Counted from the first letter of the stretch, positions 9,701 through 17,055 are shown. The stretch: 64,000 nt of DNA from Curtobacterium sp. ISL-83 (GCF_018613895.1 NZ_JAGGPH010000006.1:1-64000); one strand, 5' to 3'. Program-made: numbers and translations. The notes: generated by a model from the letters alone, not told the origin.

Positions 9701-10336
9701 CTCTTGCCGTGCAGCTGCCTGGTGCATCCGGTGAATCAAAACGTCGAACGCGCGTTCACCGTTGGCCGAGCCGACGATGGTTGACAACCACGCACTCGCG
9801 ATCGCTCGATGAGGCCCGCCGGTCTCGGTGTTGCACTCAAAGAAGCGGCCGTGGTTGAGCACGGTGCCTGGAAGCGAGTCAGATATGGTTCCGAGCTCGT
9901 GCATGATCCGTTCGAAGTCGGCCTCGGCTGTGGCCGAAGGCGTAGCGACTGGCTGGCCTCGTCGACTGTCGAGCACTGCTTGCGTGTGACGAAGTGGCGC
10001 GCTGAGCGAGGCGGCGGCCAGCACAAGCTCGTCGACGGGGTCAAGCGGCTGCTCGTTCCATTGCCGGAGCGTGCCGTGGAGCGGTGCGCCCATTCTGCCC
10101 CGCCGTTTCGCTTGCACGAACCACTTGCTGCCGTCGCGGAACACAACCTCGATGTCGTCCGTGGGCGAGTCGGTCTCCAGAGCGACCTCCGTCGGGATAC
10201 CGCTCGAGGCATCAAGACCGCCGACGGGTTGACCCGTCAAGGCAGCTGCGGCGAAGAACGCGGCGACGCCAGCACGATGGAGACTGCCCGCTTCGTTTGC
10301 CGCGCCTCCCCGGAGACCCCGACGTGCATCGCTCAT
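6758..10336 (-). CDS. STAND (NACHT-type) NTPase with N-terminal nuclease-like domain, putative antiphage effector
   Basis: A 1192-residue multidomain protein. Residues ~15-130 resemble the Cap4/DUF4297 type of PD-(D/E)xK nuclease: E50, D60-D61 and the Q75-A-K77 strand (KWFVQAK) are spaced as in that active site. Residues ~300-450 hold a STAND ATPase with Walker A GLPGIGKST (314-322), Walker B TFFIDGFDEA (393-402) and VLTSRPD (427-433), the NACHT-like sensor. Residues ~600-1140 are long and mostly helical and would be the sensing region. At the C-terminus four cysteines (1156, 1159, 1171, 1174) form a C-x2-C-x11-C-x2-C zinc ribbon. This architecture is known from Avs-type and bacterial NACHT antiphage proteins, which sense phage proteins and then oligomerise. 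The island is GC-poorer than its flanks. No transposase is nearby. Confidence 0.75.
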   Translation of the reverse strand: MSDARRGLRGGAANEAGSLHRAGVAAFFAAAALTGQPVGGLDASSGIPTEVALETDSPTDDIEVVFRDGSKWFVQAKRRGRMGAPLHGTLRQWNEQPLDPVDELVLAAASLSAPLRHTQAVLDSRRGQPVATPSATAEADFERIMHELGTISDSLPGTVLNHGRFFECNTETGGPHRAIASAWLSTIVGSANGERAFDVLIHRMHQAAARQERTAIATWVDALAAAGISPRADYDRTPGERHQALRDGLRSYLFVLAERANKLELESFAPGVPPVEGADLISDWSLGRATEDRDSRTSKPLRLARRQSDLIVVGLPGIGKSTLLTQLAAAWASDARAPAPILVKFEQIASQVTYAEDLTLDLLTRLAASRVNDTDNRAVARALTEMARSGRATFFIDGFDEAFGKLDVVAEGIRRLMPQLHAGTGWVLTSRPDAATRLRRLDIEQTTLSYTGHFDQAITAILGQKADERGLRGQNAEAWVAERSSWLEDLRQKSSDPLLKTPLHLGLLAAYLAEHDEVEPSVDHALPAVLLDRASAWATLSEKRKPPGGWDHELRPLMVKQFIVAVGHLLDRQGAATIEEVVALAVEVLEPWNLSVPVRASIGEQLLWYWDECAAVLDRSRTTVRARYRRWAEICGALWLAEQGDDVLDAAISEALAAPNRLDGLIVAVAQDERVLLALIGHATRATTDLTLAYAAGAVLMRWIDAHPIDASAAGKLLPALIALHGIAPVSGRSGVGRLRTAYLEPLKSEVLIVVASLDLEHRDRLDRDAFLRSATEGEEGRNCAAIAAIHDSAIDGSAALPIEARNIMANVHLPAKEDASRRPKQDPRTGVYNFGGQRRVVANGLGELAAAIVESGCPLSPDEASWLYNAAGYARHGLYSLTQARLARRGFTDPKPPFVGLQAFLGGLHRDSWGWLISLLAEKRRSRTVSAQSWRAVNLGDLLQAMNARALFDPAVAQFETLDEQGFADVYRAIEIFTRAYHLDLRAVEDEARLLLTESMEPFERDFFLLTPRHGALPDLSDLSADERRDLCHLVTSNVDWISDASVQLLLQYEINVELASYAADSAVTSVVAAGNCARITVWTADDPAVRARSLLAGDRAAVRRGAIAATAAWTDPDAASVRLLTDARLDDDWSVRVLAGATQETAEGAEYWSCPDCDHKNDGYEARPCGGCGRSSRPSAQREREKTDQE

Positions 10337-10555
10337 AGTGACGAGCCTACATTTTTCGTTCGGTAGCGAGGCCGAGTCCGAGTCCGCGCCGTCCGCTTAG
10401 GGTGCAAGCGTGAGTTGATCGAGAATGGCGTAGCAACAAGCAGCTTTCGAAGCGTTCTACAGATCGCGCCTTGCTCGCGTTGCAGAAGCTCCCCAGATGT
10501 TTCACTAGCTGATCGACGATCGAGGCGGTCTTCGTTCTGGCGCTACGCTCTGACG

Positions 10556-10750
10556 ATGGTCGACGGGGAGCGCACCGGTCGCCGGCGAGGACGGCCGCTC
10601 ACGCGTGCGGAACGTACCGCCAAGCGAAAACGGTACGAGCTGCCGATGTGGTTGCAGCGACCCTTCAGATGGTGCTGGACTTGGCTGATTCGACCGATCG
10701 TGCTCGCAGTCCTCAAGGTCCTTGATGTAGCGGTGACCGTCTGGCACTGA
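10556..10750 (+). CDS. small basic protein with one possible membrane helix
   Basis: A 64-residue product starting MVDGERTGRRRGRP. A very basic N-terminal half (RPLTRAERTAKRKRYELP) leads to a C-terminal hydrophobic stretch (WLIRPIVLAVLKVLDVAVTVW) that could span or lie on the membrane with the basic end in the cytoplasm. The frame is open back to 10415, but the upstream part is not protein-like. It stands between the STAND gene and a leftward cluster of small membrane proteins. Function unknown, and its reality is only moderately supported. Confidence 0.4.
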   Translation: MVDGERTGRRRGRPLTRAERTAKRKRYELPMWLQRPFRWCWTWLIRPIVLAVLKVLDVAVTVWH

Positions 10751-10760
10751 CATCCGCGTC

Positions 10761-10780
10761 CGGTAGCCGATCCGCTACCG
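10761..10780. repeat. GATC-centred palindromic repeat, copy 1
   Basis: CGGTAG and CTACCG flank an eight-base spacer with GATC at its centre. The arms are perfect. The TAG stop of the leftward DUF1648 gene lies inside the right arm. See the finding on the repeat family. Confidence 0.6.
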
Positions 10781-11242
10781 ACCAGTTCGAGCCTTTGTGA
10801 GCAGCGCGACACCGAACACGAGCGCGCCCCAACCGAGTGGTGCCAGGACGACCAAGAACGGTGCCCCGGTTCCGGCAGCGGTCAGTGCCATCGCGAACCA
10901 CAAAAACGCGATGGCCCCGGTCCCCGCGGACAGTGCTCCCATCGTGAGCGCCGCGCCCCAACGCGACACATCTGACGACAAGGGCACCACCAACAGGCTG
11001 CACACCACCGCTCCAACGATGCCGGGCACGATGCACGACCAAAAGGCCGACCCTACGGAGGCCCATTGGTCAGGGCCCGCCCCAGACCAATGCACCGGCA
11101 CACGGGAAGGAACCGTCTCCCAGCTCAGACGAACGGCGACAACTGCGGCCGGAGGCACCCACGTCAGCGCCGCCACCACAAGCGCGGCTCGCACGCGCAC
11201 CCGCTGCTCCGCCGACGCTGAACTTGTTGCCCCCGCTGTCAC
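10775..11242 (-). CDS. DUF1648-like membrane protein
   Basis: A 155-residue membrane protein. A short N-terminal tail is followed by four likely membrane helices (about 17-40, 66-88, 95-118 and 124-148). Between the first two is VPSRVPVHWSGAGPDQWAS, which matches the DUF1648 signature (P-x-R-V-P-x-HW, then G-x-x-D-x-W). DUF1648 proteins sit in membranes, often in SdpI-like immunity or signalling proteins; a specific role cannot be read here. Its stop codon lies within a palindromic repeat. Two more small membrane proteins are encoded upstream on the same strand. Confidence 0.65.
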   Translation of the reverse strand: MTAGATSSASAEQRVRVRAALVVAALTWVPPAAVVAVRLSWETVPSRVPVHWSGAGPDQWASVGSAFWSCIVPGIVGAVVCSLLVVPLSSDVSRWGAALTMGALSAGTGAIAFLWFAMALTAAGTGAPFLVVLAPLGWGALVFGVALLTKARTGR

Positions 11243-11272
11243 CCTCGCAGGCTAACCCCGCCACATAGCGAC

Positions 11273-11292
11273 CGGTAGGGGATCGGCTAGCG
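11273..11292. repeat. GATC-centred palindromic repeat, copy 2
   Basis: CGGTAG, spacer with central GATC, then CTAGCG (one mismatch to CTACCG). It lies in the gap between two leftward membrane-protein genes. Confidence 0.5.
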
Positions 11293-11362
11293 GACGGCGA
11301 AGTTGGCGCGATCGTGTGCTTCCGCTGACACGGTGGCGTTGCGGCCGGCACGCTACAGGTGG

Positions 11363-11761
11363 CTAGGACCAGTAATCGGCCCGCACCACCAGGAAGCCCT
11401 CGTCGACCTCCGACGACAGGTTGATGGTCCGGGGGTCCCAGATCGTGCCACCGATCCGGTGGCCGAGTCTGGTGCCAAGCTCGGTGACCAGGTCCTCTGC
11501 CGTCGTCCCGCTCGGAGGTCGAACCGTCAGGAGCCGCCAACATCCGCCGGAGCCGCACTCAACGTCGTCGTCAACGACTTCGGACTCTGAAGGGAGCGCG
11601 ACCACGGACGCGGGCGGCACATCGCCCTCGGTCGCAAACAGGAACAGGGCGCTGTAGCGAAAGGCCGCCAGCGCTGCGACGAGCACGAGGACCACGACGA
11701 CGACGCGACGCACCGTGCCCGTGTTGCGCCGAGCGCTTCCCATTGCCGGCGCACCGCCCAT
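11363..11761 (-). CDS. single-pass membrane protein with small extracytoplasmic domain
   Basis: About 132 residues when started at the ATG at 11761; a second ATG at 11743 is equally possible. After a short basic N-terminus (ARRNTGTVRR) comes one strong hydrophobic helix (VVVVVLVLVAALAAFRY), then a domain with a disulphide-capable pair (ECGSGGC) and an LTVRPPSGTTAEDLV segment, which should lie outside the membrane. I do not recognise a family. It is the middle gene of three leftward membrane-protein genes and may be co-transcribed with 11871-12317. Confidence 0.5.
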   Translation of the reverse strand: MGGAPAMGSARRNTGTVRRVVVVVLVLVAALAAFRYSALFLFATEGDVPPASVVALPSESEVVDDDVECGSGGCWRLLTVRPPSGTTAEDLVTELGTRLGHRIGGTIWDPRTINLSSEVDEGFLVVRADYWS

Positions 11762-11870
11762 GCCCGTCGCGCTCCCCACGGCGACACGATAGCGGGCCAG
11801 GTCGAGCTGATGAGGTGCGTGCACCGCATCGGGATCCCCTGCCGGGACGGCCCGACAAGCCTTTCCAAGC

Positions 11871-12317
11871 TCACTCACGGAAAACGAAGTCGATGAGCCC
11901 GAAGATCGCGATGACGAACGCCACAGCGCCCGCGGCCACCGATATTCCAAGCGCGACCGCCGCGGTGACGCGTTCCCGCCGCAACGCGAAAGATGCTCCC
12001 GACAATGCTACCGCGACCAGGGCAACCGGAAGCGACAGAATCTCGAGGGTGCCCCACACGCCCCGGACGCGGTTCTGCAGATCCGTCGGCGCGATGTAAT
12101 CGAGATCGTGATCGAAGCTGATTGGTGGGTAGCCGACCGCGTGGGCGTACGAGCCGGCCAGCACCATCGCAGTCACCCAGGTGAGCAGCGCGGTGAGCGT
12201 CGCGACAGCCAACCAGTTCAGCCCTCGCCGTGGGAGTCGTTCCCGAGGTTCTCGTCGGGGCGCCAGCGGGGACCCATCCCAGCCATCCTCGTTGTCCCAC
12301 GCGTCCCAGTCGGTCAC
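11871..12317 (-). CDS. small membrane protein
   Basis: A 148-residue protein with an acidic, Trp-rich N-terminus (MTDWDAWDNEDGWDG), a basic stretch, and three likely membrane helices at about 34-56, 92-112 and 118-145. A loop with SFDHDLDYIAPTD follows the first helix. No family recognised. It is upstream of two further leftward membrane-protein genes. Confidence 0.55.
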   Translation of the reverse strand: MTDWDAWDNEDGWDGSPLAPRREPRERLPRRGLNWLAVATLTALLTWVTAMVLAGSYAHAVGYPPISFDHDLDYIAPTDLQNRVRGVWGTLEILSLPVALVAVALSGASFALRRERVTAAVALGISVAAGAVAFVIAIFGLIDFVFRE

Positions 12318-12436
12318 TCTGCGAGGCTACGAAGCCGTTTGGCGCACGTCATCGGCCGGAAGAGGGAAACACATCCGCCGGTGTAGTCGGCCGATTGCCG
12401 ACCGTGTACGGCGCCCTGAACCTCCCAGAGGACGAC

Positions 12437-12456
12437 CGGTAGCCGATCGGCAATTG
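12437..12456. repeat. GATC-centred palindromic repeat, degenerate copy 3
   Basis: CGGTAG and a GATC-centred spacer are intact, but the right arm reads CAATTG. It lies between the membrane-protein gene at 12317 and the araC-type gene. Apart from this and the end of the araC repeat, 12318-12610 holds nothing I can name. Confidence 0.4.
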
Positions 12457-12544
12457 GGACGGAAGCCGTCAGTGACGCTCACTGAGGTATGACCAGGATC
12501 GCGCGCACCGTACCGTGGCCCATCCCGTCCCGTAATCCAATCGG

Positions 12545-12975
12545 TCGACGGGACGGCAGCGGCCGTTTTGACCAGTTCGCGTGGTTGTGATCCTCGAGGG
12601 GAGCGGTTGGTCAGCGCCGGAGGGTGTGCTTCGGGTACTCACCAAACTCGTTGAGGTACTCGTGGGAGAACCGCCCCATGTGACCGAACCCCCACTTGGA
12701 GGCGATTTCCGCGACCGTCGTGACGTCCTGGTCGGCTTCTAGGAGGTCTGCGTGGACGTGCCGGAGTCGCACTTCTCGGAGGTAGTTCATCGGCGCCACG
12801 TCGAGTTCCCGTTGGAAGGACTCTTGCAGGCTGCGGACGCTGATACCTGCTGCGTAGGCGATGTCCGAGACGGTTAACGGTTCGGCTGCGTGTTGGTGGA
12901 TGAACTCCACCGCTGCTCGCAGTCGCGCGTTCTTGCGGTCCCCGAACCCCTCCGGAAGCGTCTCACCCTGGAACG
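12545..12975. repeat. inverted repeat, araC-end copy 1
   Basis: This stretch holds the last ~360 bases of the intact araC-type gene and about 65 bases beyond its stop. It is repeated in opposite orientation at about 23403-23836. The encoded 120 C-terminal residues differ at 11 positions. The similarity continues past the stop codons: GGACGG, CAGTTCGCGTGG and GATCCTCGAGGGG recur in both copies. Confidence 0.75.
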
Positions 12976-13576
12976 GGTACAACCCGAACAGGGACCGGGC
13001 AACATCCCGTTGTGCCTCATGCCATGCCATCGACGAGGGGCCCACGGAGCGGAGCGCGTGCATCGCGGACGCCACCGACCGACGCCACTGCAGAACCGCG
13101 TCCGTGGTTGGGGCGACGGACCGGTCGAACGCGATCGTCCCGTCGGTGAGGTACCGTTCCGCGGCGACGTCGAGGACGAGGTCGCGGCTGAGGTGGACGA
13201 GGCGTTGGTCCCAGTCCTCGTACTCCATCTCGAAGCGTTGCTCGATCGGGAACAGGGTCGGGATGCGGTGTTGCAGCTGCACCTCGTTGCGGCCGACGTC
13301 CACCCGTCCGCGGCCCGCGTCGATCCACTGCACGACGACCTCGTCCTCGACCGTGACGTCGCCGCGGAGGTAGCCGTGCATCTGGAATCGGTGGATGCTC
13401 ATCCGGTCGTCGCCGACGGCGACGTACTTGTACCAGTAGCCGGAATCGATGTGGGATGCATGCCAGGCACGGCCCGCGTATAGGCCGGCGAGGTCCCGGA
13501 TCGCGCTGGCGGTGTCGGTTCCCGCGAAGGCGACGATCGGAGCAATTGCGGCGGGGGCGGTCTGCAGGTCCGTCAC
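12611..13576 (-). CDS. AraC-family transcriptional regulator
   Basis: About 321 residues from the GTG at 13576; another GTG at 13585 is in frame. A much longer open frame to 13924 has Arg- and Pro-rich sequence unlike a protein. The N-terminal ~190 residues resemble the AraC_binding_2 sensor domain, including a GRGRVDVGRN segment. The C-terminal ~100 residues hold the two AraC helix-turn-helix motifs: LTVSDIAYAAGISVRSLQESFQ, then VTTVAEIASKWGFGHMGRFS, ending FGEYPKHTLRR. It should bind DNA as a regulator of nearby or distant genes; no target is evident. Its 3' end is duplicated in inverted orientation at 23.4 kb. Confidence 0.8.
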   Translation of the reverse strand: MTDLQTAPAAIAPIVAFAGTDTASAIRDLAGLYAGRAWHASHIDSGYWYKYVAVGDDRMSIHRFQMHGYLRGDVTVEDEVVVQWIDAGRGRVDVGRNEVQLQHRIPTLFPIEQRFEMEYEDWDQRLVHLSRDLVLDVAAERYLTDGTIAFDRSVAPTTDAVLQWRRSVASAMHALRSVGPSSMAWHEAQRDVARSLFGLYPFQGETLPEGFGDRKNARLRAAVEFIHQHAAEPLTVSDIAYAAGISVRSLQESFQRELDVAPMNYLREVRLRHVHADLLEADQDVTTVAEIASKWGFGHMGRFSHEYLNEFGEYPKHTLRR

Positions 13577-14272
13577 GAGGTGCACCGTGTCCGGGAGGCG
13601 GAGCGGTAGATGCGTGTGCCGCCGAAGAGGAGGACGGCTGGGTTCCGGGGGGTTCCGTCGTGGAAAAATCTGGACGGCAGGAAGAAGCGTGTGGCGGTCA
13701 TCAGAGACCGGCCTTCCGTGAGGCGCTGAAAGCCTCATCGCTGCCGGGCCATCTCGCTGCGTCAGTGCTTCGCGGCTGCGAACATCGTTCTGACGACGAG
13801 ACCGCAAAGGGCGCCCGGTCCTGTCACCATACGCGCGCCCGACCGCTTTCAGCGACCCCGTCCGGGACACACGTCGATAAGCGGACGTTTCATTTCGTGA
13901 ACTGTCGTCTTCAGAAGCCGACACCCGGCGACCCCTGCGACCGACGGCACGGGGGCGGACCAGGAGCGCTTCATACCGTGAAGCGACGCGACTTCCCGTT
14001 GACGTCGCTCACGTCGACTGCACGTTCTGGTTGCGAGGTCGCGAGGTCGCGCTCGAGCTCGAGTTCGATGTCCTCGGACCGCGCACTGCAGCCGCCGTTC
14101 AGTCCCGACCCCCTCGACCACGAAAGACACCCTCGCCGCCAACGACATCGCACAAGGACGCGTCACAGACCCTGGATCTGGAATGTGGATCCGCGCTGAG
14201 GGTTCGACGTCCTGCCAGCGTCTGGGGCGGCAGGGGGGCGGCAGGTGGGCGGGTCAACGTACCGTCAGCGGT
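13577..14272. other. intergenic stretch, no gene seen
   Basis: Nearly 700 bases with no believable gene on either strand. The open frames here are Arg-, Pro- and Ser-rich products of high GC. It should include the araC promoter at its left end. The sequence that once encoded the DNA-binding end of the truncated TetR-like gene at 14273 is not recognisable here. Confidence 0.4.
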
Positions 14273-14707
14273 ATGACGAGGGCGCCGGAGCGGGATGGCA
14301 GTGGAGCGGATCAGCGGTACGGTGTGGACCCGCGGGATGTGGTGCTGGGGATCTTCGGGTATCTGGAGGAGTGTTTCTCGGACTCGGGTTGGCGGGGCTG
14401 CGCGTTCATCAACGGCCACGCCGAGCTCGGCCGGCAGGATCCCGTCATCGCGGCTCTCGCCGCGGAACACTTCGCGGACGTGGAACGCCGTCTCACGGCC
14501 GTGTGCAAGGCGGCGGGCATGCCGCGGCACATCGGTCAGGTCCTTGCTCTTCTGGTGGAAGGTGCCCGGGTGGAGTCGGCGGTGCAACGTTCCGCGCAAC
14601 CGGCTCGCACCGCTCGGCTCGGAGCTGCCATTGTGATGTCCGTCTACGAAACCACCAGCTCCACCGACGCCACCGCCCCCGACTACACCGACATCGACCA
14701 GTGGTGA
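14273..14707 (+). pseudogene. TetR-family regulator lacking its DNA-binding domain
   Basis: The frame from ATG 14273 gives ~144 residues that match only the ligand-binding part of TetR regulators. VVLGIFGYLEECF and WRGCAFINGHAEL are typical TetR_C sequence, followed by LLVEGARVESA and a final helix. The ~50-residue N-terminal helix-turn-helix is absent; the first residues (MTRAPERDGSG) are unrelated filler. It is most likely a gene remnant that lost its 5' end. A functional headless protein is possible but less likely. Confidence 0.55.
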
Positions 14708-14784
14708 CCGCCGTCGCTTGAGCCGGTTCGGTCACCGTGCTGATGCCGGCGGGGTGATGCGGTCGTAGCGCGCGCGGCGGGAAG

Positions 14785-15099
14785 TCACCTCGTAGCGGGT
14801 TCGGGGGGTTCGGGGATGACGCGGAGACCGGCGGGAGTGTTCGCGAGTTGCATGAGTTGCTCGGTCCAGGCGCGGTTAAGTCGGGGCTGCCGGCTGCCCA
14901 GGAAGTCGAACTGCAGCGGGATCGTCGGGTTGATCCAGATCGAGCTGTTCCCGCTGCCGGCGGCCGCCTCGTAGTCCCACGAGAACGAGAAGCTCTCACC
15001 CCGCCGCACCTTGGCGAGGATGACGACCTTCAGGTGGGCGAGGACCCGGTCGTCGAAGTCGACGGCGATCGACGGCGTGCCGTAGATGAACTTGCCCAT
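14785..15099 (-). CDS. DUF7882 family protein
   Basis: A 104-residue protein starting MGKFIYG, with DFDDR-x-LAHLKVVILAKVRRGESFSFSWDYE, SSIWINPTIPLQF and a GLRVIPEPPEP end. This is the short Microbacteriaceae family now called DUF7882, often mislabelled as ATP-dependent DNA ligase; no ligase motif is present. It is paralogous to 18332-18643 and to the fragment at 21022. It follows its upstream partner (15102-15458) after two bases, so the pair is an operon. Function unknown. Confidence 0.75.
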   Translation of the reverse strand: MGKFIYGTPSIAVDFDDRVLAHLKVVILAKVRRGESFSFSWDYEAAAGSGNSSIWINPTIPLQFDFLGSRQPRLNRAWTEQLMQLANTPAGLRVIPEPPEPATR

Positions 15100-15101
15100 G
15101 G

Positions 15102-15458
15102 TTAGGCTCCGAGCCCTTCGTCGATCTCCGCACTCATGCGGTTGAAGTCCTCAGCGGCGGAACGGGCGTCGTCGTCGCTCTCCACGTTCGCGATCACGCC
15201 GACCGTTGGCATGTCCGGGACGGGGAACCGCTCCGCCTCTTCCTCCTCGCTGATCCCGCCGACGTCGGCGATGTCGAACTGGCTCGCCGGGCTGAGCAGC
15301 AGCGTGTGGGTGCTGATCGCCCCGTTCTCCTCGAGGACGGGGATCTCGACCGTGACACTGTGCTCGGCGTTCGCGACGGTGGTCGTGTGCTCCATCAGAG
15401 CGGCGGTGATCGCGTTGCCGGTCACGATCGACCCGCCGCTGAACGTGATGCGTTTCAT
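15102..15458 (-). CDS. partner protein of the DUF7882 pair
   Basis: A 118-residue protein, MKRITFSGGSIVTG onward. The frame is open further upstream, but the conserved start is at 15458. It shares a plan with three other small proteins in this window (17903-18235, 18643-18948, 20654-20932): an N-terminal strand ending in G-x-x-(V/Y), a helix rich in Ala, a V-x-I-P or equivalent strand, then LLLSPASQ-like sequence and an acidic tail. Here the tail is EEEEAERF with further acidic residues. Role unknown; the constant pairing with DUF7882 suggests a shared function. Confidence 0.65.
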   Translation of the reverse strand: MKRITFSGGSIVTGNAITAALMEHTTTVANAEHSVTVEIPVLEENGAISTHTLLLSPASQFDIADVGGISEEEEAERFPVPDMPTVGVIANVESDDDARSAAEDFNRMSAEIDEGLGA

Positions 15459-15673
15459 GCCCGCCACCGTACCCGGGACGCCTCTCCCCCGGCTCGGCAC
15501 GCGCAGCCGTGACCAGACCTGGCACGGGTATCGCCGAGAAGCACTGTCGCAGTGTCCGGGGAATACGGCGACGGCACCCGTACGGTTGCATGTGCCCACG
15601 TGTACAGCGCCTACGGTGAAAGGCGTCGTGCACCACGGGTCCGTGTGAACGACGCAACCGTGAGGCAGCTCCA

Positions 15674-15883
15674 ATGGTTCAACCGCACAGCATCGCCTGG
15701 GAGCACCCGAACGAAACCACCTGGACCGCCGACATCGGCGGCGTCGACATCGGCACCATTCACGTCGGAGCGCAGTACGAGCTTGAGACCGTGAGCGGAC
15801 AGATCCGCGGCTCACACAACTCGCTCTCCAGTGCACAAGCGCAACTCGACGCGTGGAACTCCTGGTCCGCTCAAGCACAGTAA
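15674..15883 (+). CDS. small hypothetical protein
   Basis: A 69-residue protein: IAWEHPNETTWTADIGGVDIGTIHVG, then an SLSSAQAQLDAW helix at the end. It resembles the protein at 15950-16153 in layout (W, then G-(V/E)-x-G-T-I, a Tyr- or Phe-containing strand, and a closing S/T-AQ-x-(Q/E)-L helix). A GAGG element precedes the ATG. This short beta-plus-helix plan recurs among small Microbacteriaceae proteins. Function unknown. Confidence 0.45.
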   Translation: MVQPHSIAWEHPNETTWTADIGGVDIGTIHVGAQYELETVSGQIRGSHNSLSSAQAQLDAWNSWSAQAQ

Positions 15884-15949
15884 CGAACTCGGCCGGAGCC
15901 CTCGCCCTGCTCCGGAACCCTGTCCACGACCTGCTCCGCCGAGGTCGTC

Positions 15950-16153
15950 TCAGGCGCCGAGGTTGTGGAGCAGTTCCGACTGGGCGGTGCCGAGGTTGTC
16001 GTAGTCGCCGACGTACCGGCTGAACGCATCAGTGACGAAGTACCCACGTCCGTGCCGGTCGATGGTCCCACCTTCGACCCCCGCGACGCGGAGCACCCAG
16101 AGCCCGTCTTCAGGCGCGGACCACTGCACGGGCCTGCGACCGGGCGTGCTCAT
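15950..16153 (-). CDS. small hypothetical protein, coupled to upstream mini-gene
   Basis: A 67-residue protein: PVQWSAPEDGLWVLRVAGVE, GGTIDRHGRGYFVTD and GTAQSELLHNLGA. The layout (a Trp-rich strand, a G-x-x-Y strand, a closing A-x-x-x-L helix) is like that of 15674-15883 and perhaps 16629-16889. The ATG overlaps the TGA of the upstream mini-gene by four bases (ATGA), good evidence of translational coupling. Function unknown. Confidence 0.55.
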   Translation of the reverse strand: MSTPGRRPVQWSAPEDGLWVLRVAGVEGGTIDRHGRGYFVTDAFSRYVGDYDNLGTAQSELLHNLGA

Positions 16154-16311
16154 CGTCGGCCTCCGCCGACGGGGGAGCTGGTGAAGAAGTCCTCGTAGAG
16201 GACGGGCTCGGTGCCGACGGCGGTGTCGCCGAACGTCCGCATCCGGCGGACGTGGGCGTACGTGACGACGCGAGCGGGCACGGCTGCCTCGTCGGAGATG
16301 TACCGGTTCAT
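16150..16311 (-). CDS. 53-aa protein of an overlapping pair
   Basis: A mini-gene whose 53-residue product begins MNRYISDEAAVPARVVTYAHVRRMRTFGD and ends SSPVGGGRR, all inferred by reading the complement. An AGGAAG element lies about eleven bases upstream of the ATG, and the stop overlaps the next start (ATGA). Ribosome site plus overlap support translation. No family recognised. Confidence 0.5.
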   Translation of the reverse strand: MNRYISDEAAVPARVVTYAHVRRMRTFGDTAVGTEPVLYEDFFTSSPVGGGRR

Positions 16312-16565
16312 GAGATTTTCTGCTTCCTACGGTCCCCAGGTGGTGGGTACTCCGGGATGGGTACCGGAAACGTACGGGGGGGAACAGAAGCGCACTAGAG
16401 GCTTGACAAAGCGACCAGTTGGGCCCCCGAGTACTGCTTGGGCGGGTCGTCTCTGGTGGTGTCGTTCCCGATGACCACCGTTTGCCGCCGAGGTCACATG
16501 CCGAGGTCGCCGTCGTCCGCTGAGCTCGGGCCCTACGTGCCCCTGGTTTCCTCGACTGAGAGACG

Positions 16566-16623
16566 TCTGGCTTCGCGGCCTAACCTTGTTGGCATAGAAG
16601 GTCTGGCTTCGCGGCCTAACCTT
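16566..16623. repeat. tandem 22-bp direct repeat, period 36
   Basis: The 22-mer beginning TCTGGCTTCGCGG and ending CCTAACCTT occurs at 16566-16587 and again at 16602-16623. The two copies are followed by TTGGCATAGAAG and TTGGCATGGAAG respectively, so the duplication runs into the start codon of the next gene. Only the second copy has ATG. Confidence 0.7.
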
Positions 16624-16628
16624 TTGGC

Positions 16629-16889
16629 ATGGAAGATGGGCCGGAATCCGCTGAGGGTTCGTACGAGTACGAGGGCAAGTCCTACCGTCTCGCAGAGGTC
16701 GACTCCGAGCAGTGGCGCGTCTACGACGGCGACACCTACCTCGGCGTCGTAGTGCAGACAGATGCGACAGCCGCGGAGCCCTGGATGCACTACGCGTCCA
16801 AGCCGCCTGGGTACGAGGGCGACGACCTTCCAACGACGGACGATTGGCGAGCAGCGCTCCGCCGGCTGATCGAGACCGCAAACCTGTAG
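16629..16889 (+). CDS. small acidic hypothetical protein
   Basis: An 86-residue acidic protein: EGSYEYEGKSYRLAEVD, EQWRVYDGDTYLGVVVQ, an acidic loop with PPGYEGDD, and a DWRAALRRLIE helix. The plan matches small actinobacterial proteins with a W-x-V-x-D-G-x-x-x-G-x-V hairpin and a C-terminal helix, as I remember them. The start codon is in the second copy of a tandem 36-bp duplication and I see no good Shine-Dalgarno sequence. Unknown function. Confidence 0.55.
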   Translation: MEDGPESAEGSYEYEGKSYRLAEVDSEQWRVYDGDTYLGVVVQTDATAAEPWMHYASKPPGYEGDDLPTTDDWRAALRRLIETANL

Positions 16890-17055
16890 GGACCGAGGAC
16901 GACCGTCAGGATCAGCTATCGGTGAGCTGGGCCTCGGCCGACTCCCCGGAGCGCTTGGGGTGCTGGTGACATCAGACAAGTCGTCGCATGGCCAGGTTTG
17001 GCGACTCCGTGAGGCCCTCCGTGACCCACGGTAGCTCGGACTTGATATGTGTATC

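Noticed and set aside
12611..13924. 437-aa version of the AraC protein
   Set aside because: The first ~115 residues are Arg/Pro/Ser-rich without conservation; a GTG at 13576 or 13585 begins the recognisable sensor domain.
14785..15099. ATP-dependent DNA ligase label
   Set aside because: Automatic annotations sometimes use this name for the family, but the 104-aa protein has no ligase KxDG motif; DUF7882 of unknown function is the honest call.
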